From: Oceanobacillus sp. CFH 90083
Lineage (GTDB): Bacteria > Bacillota > Bacilli > Bacillales > Amphibacillaceae
Direction: 5' to 3'
Assembly (NCBI RefSeq): GCF_009389585.1
Contig: NZ_VIYG01000005.1
Span: forward strand, 301,104 to 365,103
Length of the DNA stretch: 64,000 bases
A program made the translations under genes and the position numbers. Positions 57,841-64,000 of the stretch are shown in pieces. Under the pieces are notes generated by a model. The model was not told the origin of the DNA, made no database searches, and was given only the letters and a program-made list of their open reading frames with translations. Numbering within the stretch: the stretch's first letter is position 1; each line of letters starts with the position of its first letter.

Positions 57841-58464
57841 TTAACTCACCATCCCCATCAGATAAACAACTGTAAAGATGAATACCCACACAACATCGAT
57901 AAAGTGCCAATACAGTGCAAATGTATTATATTTTGGTGCATTATAAAGATCCAGTCCCCGCTTCGCATTACGTATCATTAAGACGATAATCCAGGATAAT
58001 CCAAATACAACGTGCCCTCCATGGAAGCCGACTAATGCATAGAAGGCTGACCCAAAAGCAGAAGAGCGGAATGTAAATCCATAATCATGAATATAATGCG
58101 CAAACTCATAAATCTCACATGCAAGGAAAGCAATCCCTAATAATGCGGTAATCCCCATCCATAGTTGCATCTTCTTAAAGTCATTATTTTTCATGTGATA
58201 AATTGCATACACACTGGTTAACGAACTCGTTAAAAGTAACATAGTCATTAAGAATACCAGACCAAGACCGTATAACTCCTGTGTTGTCGGTCCGCCGGCA
58301 GCAGAATCCTTCAAAGCAAGGTACGTGCCAAACAGACAAGCAAATAGAACGGTCTCTCCACCCAGGAAAATCCATAATCCTAAAAATTTATGTTTCCCTT
58401 CCATGGTCGCTTTTGCCGGATCTTTTGGCATATTATTTGGATCAATGGAATGATCGTGACTCAT
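57841..58464 (-). CDS. ctaE: Cytochrome caa3 oxidase subunit III
   Basis: CtaE (207 residues) is subunit III, a membrane protein near the proton entry of the oxidase. About five helices are visible, starting with LGLWIFLGGETVLFACLFGTYLAL; GFTFRSSAFGSAFYALVGFHGGHVVFGL and YWHFIDVVWVFIFTVVYL are the conserved family blocks. ATG 58464 is used because GGGAGG lies 9 bases upstream; an ATG at 58473 touches that site. The length equals B. subtilis CtaE. It starts 1 base after the ctaD stop. Confidence 0.95.
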   Translation of the reverse strand: MSHDHSIDPNNMPKDPAKATMEGKHKFLGLWIFLGGETVLFACLFGTYLALKDSAAGGPTTQELYGLGLVFLMTMLLLTSSLTSVYAIYHMKNNDFKKMQLWMGITALLGIAFLACEIYEFAHYIHDYGFTFRSSAFGSAFYALVGFHGGHVVFGLSWIIVLMIRNAKRGLDLYNAPKYNTFALYWHFIDVVWVFIFTVVYLMGMVS

Positions 58465-58465
58465 A

Positions 58466-60322
58466 TTAATCATCCTCCCTTTCTACTTCTTCTTTAGGGA
58501 TATGATATCCGTGGTCGTCTTTTAATGAACGGATTAGCATACAGATTAATCCAATTGCCATTCCCAGATAAACAGCGATTAACCAGTAACTATTTCCTGC
58601 CTGATAAATAAAGCCTAAGGAAGCGATAAAGAATCCAATGGTCATAATCAATGGAAGAATCGACCCGTTTGGCATATGAATTTCATCTACCGGTTCTGCC
58701 GGAGTCATTTTCTCATTACCTTCCATTTTTTCAATCCATAATGGATCCAATCCACGAACTAACGGCATTTGTTTAAAGTTGAAATGAATTGGCGGTGATG
58801 CCGTTGCCCATTCCAATGTACGCCCTGTTCCCCAAGCATCTCCTGGAGCTTTTTTACCTTTTATCGTTGTATAGATCATATTAATGACAAACACAATCAC
58901 ACCGAAAGTCATAAAGAAAGCACCCAGGGTACTAATCCAGTTACCAGTATCCAAGCCCTGGTTTTCTAAGAATACCCAGTATCGACGCGGCATTCCCATT
59001 AAACCTAAGAAATGCTGGATAAAGAATGTTAAATGGAACCCGATAAAGAATGTCCAGAAAGCTAATTGTCCCATTCCTTCATGCAGATACCTTCCAAACA
59101 TTTTTGGCCACCAGTAGTGCATCGCTGCAAGTAACGCAAACACTACACCACCAACGATGACATAGTGGAAGTGTCCTACGACAAAGTACGTATCATGGTA
59201 TTGGTAGTCAGCTACAGATGAAGCTAGCATAACCCCGGTCATACCACCGATCGTAAATGACGGGATAAAGGCCAATGACCATAGCATGGCTGAATTAATT
59301 TTAATGCTTCCACCCCAAAGGGTAAATAGCCAGTTAAATATTTTAATACCTGTCGGAACAGCAATCGCCATCGTTGCAACCGCAAAAATCGAGTTAGCAA
59401 CTGCCCCGAGACCTACTGTAAACATGTGGTGAGCCCACACCATAAATCCTAAGAACGCAATTAAGAAAGTTGCAAATACCATTGCTGTATAACCAAATAA
59501 TCGTTTCTTAGCAAATGTTGGTAATATCTCACTGAACACACCAAATGCAGGCAGGATTAAAATGTATACTTCCGGATGTCCAAATATCCAGAATAGATGC
59601 TGCCAAATAACCGCATTTCCGCCTAATGCCGCATCGAAAAATGCAGAACCGAACATACGGTCAAACATCATTAGAAATAGTCCAACTGTTAATGCCGGGA
59701 ATGCGAAAAGTACTAAAATACTTGTCACAAATGTAGTCCATGTGAACAGCGGCATTCTCATATAAGTCATCCCCGGTGCACGCATGAGTACGATTGTAAC
59801 GATAAAGTTAATACCACTCATCAACGTACCTGCCCCAGATAACTGAAGACCCATTACATAGTAGTCAACACCATGTCCCGGAGACTGAATAGAAAGTGGT
59901 GCATAGTTCGTCCAGCCGGCATCAGGTGCTCCACCTGTAAACCAACTGATATTTAACATAATTCCTCCGAATAGGAATAACCAGAATCCTAAGGAGTTCA
60001 GAAAAGGAAACGCTACGTCCCGCGCTCCAATTTGCAGCGGCATAATATAGTTCATTAGTCCAAATAGTAATGGGGTTGCCGCAAAGAAAATCATCGTTGT
60101 ACCGTGCATGGTAATCATTTCATTATACAGACCAGCACTGATAAAATCATTTTCTGGTGAAATCAGTTGAATACGAATAATAACAGCTTCAAGTCCGCCT
60201 AACAGGAAGAAAAATGCACCTGCAGCAAGATAAAGAATACCGATCTTTTTATGATCGACAGTCGTCAGCCAATCCCATAAGGTAGCCCCGAAACCGCTTT
60301 TTTGAGCACTAGTCATACCCAA
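58466..60322 (-). CDS. ctaD: Cytochrome caa3 oxidase subunit I
   Basis: CtaD (618 residues) is the heme-copper catalytic subunit that reduces oxygen and pumps protons. Twelve core helices hold the heme a ligand in MITMHGTTMIFF, CuB ligands and the cross-linked Tyr in FGHPEVYILILPAFG, the WAHHMFT pair, and the heme a3 and a ligands in DTYFVVGHFHYV. The sequence has extra C-terminal helices, as in other Bacillus caa3 enzymes. I keep TTG 60322, 8 bases after GGGAGG; an ATG two codons later is possible. Flanked by ctaC and ctaE. Confidence 0.97.
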   Translation of the reverse strand: MGMTSAQKSGFGATLWDWLTTVDHKKIGILYLAAGAFFFLLGGLEAVIIRIQLISPENDFISAGLYNEMITMHGTTMIFFAATPLLFGLMNYIMPLQIGARDVAFPFLNSLGFWLFLFGGIMLNISWFTGGAPDAGWTNYAPLSIQSPGHGVDYYVMGLQLSGAGTLMSGINFIVTIVLMRAPGMTYMRMPLFTWTTFVTSILVLFAFPALTVGLFLMMFDRMFGSAFFDAALGGNAVIWQHLFWIFGHPEVYILILPAFGVFSEILPTFAKKRLFGYTAMVFATFLIAFLGFMVWAHHMFTVGLGAVANSIFAVATMAIAVPTGIKIFNWLFTLWGGSIKINSAMLWSLAFIPSFTIGGMTGVMLASSVADYQYHDTYFVVGHFHYVIVGGVVFALLAAMHYWWPKMFGRYLHEGMGQLAFWTFFIGFHLTFFIQHFLGLMGMPRRYWVFLENQGLDTGNWISTLGAFFMTFGVIVFVINMIYTTIKGKKAPGDAWGTGRTLEWATASPPIHFNFKQMPLVRGLDPLWIEKMEGNEKMTPAEPVDEIHMPNGSILPLIMTIGFFIASLGFIYQAGNSYWLIAVYLGMAIGLICMLIRSLKDDHGYHIPKEEVEREDD

Positions 60323-60358
60323 ATTTTAAACCTCCCTTTTGTAACTGTCATTCACGTT

Positions 60359-61441
60359 TTAATCTCCCGCACTTTCAGGTGTAATTTCTGAAGGCTGCAG
60401 TTGTAATAAATATTCTGCAATACTTTCAGCTTCATCTTGATTGAGCTCTGGATATTGATCCGTCATTTTGTTGCCCGGCTTAATAGACTCAGGATCCATC
60501 AACCAGTCTACCAGGTTTTCCTTGTTATGCTCTAAAATACCGGCAACATTGGAACGATCTCCAAAGTTTGATAGATTTGGTCCAAAAGGCCCGTTGTTCT
60601 GAGGGCCGCCTTCAATACCAGAAGCAGCAGCATCTGTTGCATGACAGTTCATGCAATTATTCGCTTCAAACAGCTCCTGACCTTCTTGAGCTACAGCATT
60701 TTCAGGTTCTGCTTCCGTATCAATATTTTGCATGTCGTTAACCCACGCATCATATTCATCAGGTGAAACAGCAATAACCTTAAAGTCCATCAATGAATGT
60801 GAAGGTCCGCATAGCTCAGCACATTTACCCCAGTATACACCTTCCTCATAAGCTTCGATGTACATCGTATTTACATTCTCTGCATTCACATCCATTTTTC
60901 CAGAAATGGATGGAACCCAAAATGAATGGATAACATCAGATGAGAGCATATGTAAATAAACACGCTCCCCCGTAGGGATATACAGATCTTGACTTGTTTG
61001 GATTTCTTCTCCCTGGTACTCAAAATGCCACCAATATTGATTTCCTTTTACATTAACATTGATGAGTTCATCTGCCCTGGAGTCGTCTGCCAAATCAAAT
61101 GTTGCCAGAACAGTCGGTACAGCAATAACCAACACCAAAATAATTGGAATAACTGTCCAAATCACTTCTAGCTTGTGATTTCCTTCCACTTGTTTAGGAA
61201 CATGATCTTCCTGTCCTTTTTTTCTGCGAAAACGAACAAGTGTAATCACATAGATCGCCATAACCACAATAAATACACCAATCATGATTAACGTGGTCAG
61301 AATAATAAGATCCATGGCTTTTTCTGCTCCATACCCTTTAGGTTCAAGTGCAGTCAGGTTTTCGATTCCACAGCCGGCAAGAAATAATGCAAGTAATGCG
61401 AAAACGAAAAATACTTTGGTTTTTCCCATCCAACCTCTCAT
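60359..61441 (-). CDS. ctaC: Cytochrome caa3 oxidase subunit II with fused cytochrome c
   Basis: CtaC (360 residues) is a lipoprotein subunit II. The signal peptide ends in LALFLAGC (lipobox, Cys24), followed by two membrane helices, then the CuA domain with WGKCAELCGPSHSLMDF and its Met ligand. The C-terminus is a cytochrome c domain with the heme motif CMNCH near residue 265 and a distal Met in GNKMTDQYP. The fused cytochrome defines the caa3 type. AGAGAGGT precedes ATG 61441. Its signal peptide should be processed by LspA, also encoded in this window. Confidence 0.97.
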   Translation of the reverse strand: MRGWMGKTKVFFVFALLALFLAGCGIENLTALEPKGYGAEKAMDLIILTTLIMIGVFIVVMAIYVITLVRFRRKKGQEDHVPKQVEGNHKLEVIWTVIPIILVLVIAVPTVLATFDLADDSRADELINVNVKGNQYWWHFEYQGEEIQTSQDLYIPTGERVYLHMLSSDVIHSFWVPSISGKMDVNAENVNTMYIEAYEEGVYWGKCAELCGPSHSLMDFKVIAVSPDEYDAWVNDMQNIDTEAEPENAVAQEGQELFEANNCMNCHATDAAASGIEGGPQNNGPFGPNLSNFGDRSNVAGILEHNKENLVDWLMDPESIKPGNKMTDQYPELNQDEAESIAEYLLQLQPSEITPESAGD

Positions 61442-61508
61442 GTAAGAATACCTCTCTTTCTTCTTGTTCTTTCCTTTTTATATTTAAATTTTAAGGAATC
61501 ACAAATCA

Positions 61509-62453
61509 TTAATTAAATATCGGCAGGGTGACAATAATCATTAGCGGAAATAAAATGGTTAAATAATTTAATGAAAATATAAATACTATGTTAGCCCATT
61601 TCATATCTTTTTCCGTAAATAGTCCGATAAACCCTATCACCAGCCAGGCAATATTTAATATTGTTGCTACAATGGTAAATGTCAGTCCCAATGCAGGCAT
61701 TAAGAAAAGCGGCAATGGTAAAAGGCAAGCAATATAAACGGTAATCTGCCTTTTGGTTATGCTCATCCCTCTAATAACCGGCAGCATTGGTACACCAGCT
61801 GCCTTGTATTCATCCTTCTTCTTCATTGCCAATGCAAGAAAATGCGGAGTCTGCCATATAAACATAATTAGAAACATGACAAAAGGAACCACGTGAAATG
61901 AAGGTTCGACTGCAGCCCAGCCAATGACTGGAGGCATTGCACCAGACAAGCTTCCAATAGCTGTGTTTAAAGTATATCTTCGCTTTGACCATATTGTATA
62001 TAATACGACATAGCCAAACCAGCCAATAAAAGCAAATAGTGCTGCGTACCAGGTAGTAAACATTAATACTGTAAGTCCAGCAATACTGATAACAATTCCC
62101 ATTGTCAGTACTGCCCGCAATGAAAAGAAACCTGTAACAGTTGGTCTTTTCTTTGTCCTGGACATTTTAGGGTCAATATCTGCATCATACCAGTTATTAA
62201 TCATACATCCGCCAGCAATCACTAAAGCACTTCCAATTATCATCAGAAGAAAGGTTCCCCAATGATTACTAAAGGAGGCATTTGTTAAAGCGATAGCGAC
62301 TAAAAAACCTGTAATTGCTGTAATTAAATTTGAATTGACAATTCCAATTTTTATAAGCGCCTTCACTTCTGTCAGAAAAACAGTCATTTTTTGTTTAGCT
62401 GAAATAGTTGTATTACCAATTAATTCCGAATAAGTCATATCTACTTTATCCAT
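61509..62453 (-). CDS. ctaB: Protoheme IX farnesyltransferase (heme O synthase)
   Basis: CtaB adds a farnesyl group to heme B, making heme O, which CtaA converts to heme A. The 314-residue UbiA-type prenyltransferase has the first Asp-rich site in NNWYDADIDPKMSRTKKRPT and about eight to nine membrane helices; KRRYTLNTAIGSLSGAMPPVIGWAAV and WQTPHFLALAMKKKDEY carry the other conserved residues. AGGGGGG precedes ATG 62453; the open frame upstream to 62504 is not used. It heads the ctaBCDEF operon. Confidence 0.96.
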   Translation of the reverse strand: MDKVDMTYSELIGNTTISAKQKMTVFLTEVKALIKIGIVNSNLITAITGFLVAIALTNASFSNHWGTFLLMIIGSALVIAGGCMINNWYDADIDPKMSRTKKRPTVTGFFSLRAVLTMGIVISIAGLTVLMFTTWYAALFAFIGWFGYVVLYTIWSKRRYTLNTAIGSLSGAMPPVIGWAAVEPSFHVVPFVMFLIMFIWQTPHFLALAMKKKDEYKAAGVPMLPVIRGMSITKRQITVYIACLLPLPLFLMPALGLTFTIVATILNIAWLVIGFIGLFTEKDMKWANIVFIFSLNYLTILFPLMIIVTLPIFN

Positions 62454-62538
62454 AATTTCCCCCCTTTGCACCAGTAGGAAGACATAATAATAAACAGAAT
62501 ACACGCATTCACTTCTATGTATTCCGTTCCCATATCTA

Positions 62539-62547
62539 ATTATAGCA
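62539..62547 (-). promoter_or_regulatory. Extended -10 promoter of ctaB
   Basis: TGCTATAAT on the minus strand gives an extended -10 about 86 bases before ctaB. The 461-base divergent ctaB-ctaA gap is very AT-rich and is where ResD-type control would be expected from B. subtilis; no site can be assigned by eye. I see no gene in it. Confidence 0.55.
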
Positions 62548-62839
62548 TGGATTTCTATGACAATCTAATGAACTTATATATATTATTTTACAACAATTTG
62601 AACATCCAGCTAAAAACCGACTTGAAAATAGATAAAGAAAATGAATTATGTATATTTCCTCTTTTTCACAAAATGATAACTGCCTTCTGCATACTTATCC
62701 ATACTATATTTCTAGCAAACATAAGTGAATTATGCAAGCTTTTTTATTTGCTGATGAAAACTTCAAAAAAACATGATACTATTAACAATGGTATTTTTAT
62801 TTTAAAAGCTTGAACGGTTGTTGCATTTTGTTCAAATTT

Positions 62840-62872
62840 GGAAAACGTTTCCCGTATTTTTTTTGGTACACT
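62840..62872 (+). promoter_or_regulatory. ctaA promoter with cre-like sequence
   Basis: TGGTACACT at 62864-62872 is an extended -10 about 40 bases before ctaA. Just upstream GGAAAACGTTTCCC (62840-62853) resembles the CcpA cre consensus TGNNANCGNTNNCA with mismatches at both ends, and would cover the -35 region. Catabolite control of heme A synthesis is inference. Confidence 0.4.
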
Positions 62873-62914
62873 AGAGATATTGGATAAATTACATAGAAGT
62901 GAGGTTGCATAGAT

Positions 62915-63829
62915 ATGTTAAAGAAACTAAAAATACTATCTGTGACAACGACCATTGGAATGCTTCCTCTTCTTTTAGGAGGAGCACTTGTTACAAAGAC
63001 AGGTTCAGCAGATGGCTGTGGAGACAGCTGGCCGCTTTGTGAAGGAGAACTGCTTCCTTCCAACCCTCATTTTGAAATGATCGTTGAATTAAGTCACCGA
63101 ATGGTCAGCGGCGCAGTCGGTATATTGGTATTGTTACTTGCCATCCTATCATGGAAAGCATATAGACACCATAAAGAAGTTATTTTCTTAAGTTTTTCTG
63201 CTCTATTTTTTATTATTGTACAAGCATTGGTCGGTGCCGCTGCGGTTGTCTGGGGGCAATCTGATTTTGTATTAGCTACACATTTTGGGATATCTTTAAT
63301 TTGTTTTGCCGCTGTGTTCTTACTTATGCTATTATTCTTTGAAATTGATAAAAAGCTACATACAGAAGATATCCATATTAGTAAGCCTCACCGGATTGAA
63401 ATCTATGCGATAACGATATATACGATGTGTGTGGTGTACAGCGGGGCGCTGGTTCGCCATACAAATTCCATTCTGGATTGCCCGGACTGGCCGCTTTGCT
63501 CCAATACAGAGCCTTTTGCTTTTGCAAGCTATTCGTTTAACCAATGGATACAAATGGGACATCGCTTTGCAGCTGGAATCTTATTTTTATGGACACTCCT
63601 TTTAACGATTCGTATGATTAAAAAATACAGCCACAGCTATGTTATGAAATGGGGCTGGATAATTACACTGACACTGATTGCATTGCAGGTTACCTCTGGA
63701 GCATTAATCATCTTTACACAGCTGAATTTATTTATTGCACTAGTCCATGCACTTTTTATAACGTGTTACTTTGGAATGCTGACTTACTTTATTCACCTGT
63801 CTTTCCGAAGCAGCAGAAAAGAGAAATAA
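62915..63829 (+). CDS. ctaA: Heme A synthase
   Basis: CtaA oxidises the C8 methyl of heme O to a formyl group, giving heme A for the caa3 oxidase. The 304-residue protein has eight helices in two homologous halves. Visible residues: the Cys35/Cys42 pair in CGDSWPLC, Glu58 and His61 in VELSHRM, His123 in ATHFGI, the second Cys pair in DCPDWPLC, and the heme histidines in MGHRFAAG and LVHALF. GTGAGGT precedes ATG 62915. It is divergent from ctaB, as in B. subtilis, and ends at a strong terminator. Confidence 0.97.
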   Translation: MLKKLKILSVTTTIGMLPLLLGGALVTKTGSADGCGDSWPLCEGELLPSNPHFEMIVELSHRMVSGAVGILVLLLAILSWKAYRHHKEVIFLSFSALFFIIVQALVGAAAVVWGQSDFVLATHFGISLICFAAVFLLMLLFFEIDKKLHTEDIHISKPHRIEIYAITIYTMCVVYSGALVRHTNSILDCPDWPLCSNTEPFAFASYSFNQWIQMGHRFAAGILFLWTLLLTIRMIKKYSHSYVMKWGWIITLTLIALQVTSGALIIFTQLNLFIALVHALFITCYFGMLTYFIHLSFRSSRKEK

Positions 63830-63867
63830 GAGGATTTGTTATCATTTCACATTCATATTTGAAAATA

Positions 63868-63905
63868 CTAAAGGAAGCCTTATTTTAACAAGGCTTCCTT
63901 TTATT
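63868..63905 (+). terminator. Terminator of ctaA
   Basis: AAGGAAGCCTT at 63871-63881 pairs perfectly with 63890-63900 around an 8-base loop, followed by TTATT, 40 bases after the ctaA stop. Confidence 0.88.
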
Positions 63906-63928
63906 CTGATCAATTGCTGTATTTTATT

Positions 63929-63975
63929 CAAGTGTAATCCCCCTCAGCAAGCTGCCAAAGGGGGATTACACTTAT
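63929..63975 (-). terminator. Terminator of a gene beyond the right edge (probably pycA)
   Basis: AGTGTAATCCCCCT at 63931-63944 and its exact complement at 63959-63972 (14 bp, extended by one A-T pair) form a strong hairpin. It is separate from the ctaA terminator and so is best read as the end of a convergent minus-strand gene; in B. subtilis that neighbour is pyruvate carboxylase pycA. Confidence 0.7.
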
Positions 63976-64000
63976 TCAAATTCAATTAATAAATCATTTA

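Noticed and set aside
62517..62813. 98-codon plus-strand frame in the ctaB-ctaA gap
   Set aside because: No ribosome binding site precedes it, it overlaps the ctaB promoter, and its composition reflects AT-rich DNA.

Overview
The window is a chromosomal segment of a low-GC, endospore-forming Gram-positive rod of the family Bacillaceae, most likely close to Oceanobacillus or Virgibacillus. The genus is inferred from protein character, not proven. It reads as a reverse-complemented version of the Bacillus subtilis stretch from ctaA to pyrE. Evidence for the group: the spoIIGA-sigE-sigG module, spoVD, spoVE, ylbJ and rsfA (sporulation); bshC (bacillithiol); a meso-DAP type MurE; PyrR attenuation; and a T-box before ileS.

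Layout, left to right (most genes on the minus strand, so transcription runs right to left). 0-1.7 kb: tail of a DUF2642 protein, a manganese catalase and an SRPBCC protein. 1.9-12.1 kb: the complete UMP operon pyrR-B-C-AA-AB-K-D-F-E with two PyrR attenuators but no pyrP. 12.2-17.7 kb: rluD, lspA, ileS with T-box, divIVA. 17.8-21.2 kb: ylmH-ylmG-sepF-ylmE-ylmD-ylmC. 21.3-23.9 kb: sigG, sigE, spoIIGA. 24.2-41.3 kb: division and cell wall cluster mraZ-rsmH-ftsL-pbpB-spoVD-murE-murF-mraY-murD-spoVE-divIB-ftsA-ftsZ. 41.5-55.6 kb: bshC, a DUF3397 gene and the ylbP-to-ylbA block (rsfA, rpmF, yceD, tmcAL, ylbL, ylbJ, coaD, rsmD, ylbG, ylbF, ylbE, ylbD, ylbC, ylbA). 55.6-63.8 kb: caa3 cytochrome oxidase and heme A genes (ctaM, ctaG, ctaF-E-D-C-B, divergent ctaA). 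The right edge holds the terminator of a gene beyond the window, probably pycA.

The genes are core functions: pyrimidine synthesis, murein precursor synthesis, septum assembly, the mother-cell and forespore sigma factors that follow asymmetric division, and terminal respiration. Compared with B. subtilis (from memory), pyrP, ylyA, ylmA, bpr, murG, murB, ylbK and ylbB are not in their usual places, while murF has joined the cluster.

The least explained content is intergenic. One dispersed element family (called B here; five copies plus one decayed copy) carries a hairpin with a nearly constant loop GAGTAATCGC and a stem that changes on both sides together. A second family (A; six copies between 29 and 49 kb) has ends built on TGTTCAAAAAG and looks like a miniature transposable element; three copies have flanking direct repeats. 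A 32-codon reading frame with a strong ribosome binding site lies directly after ctaM.
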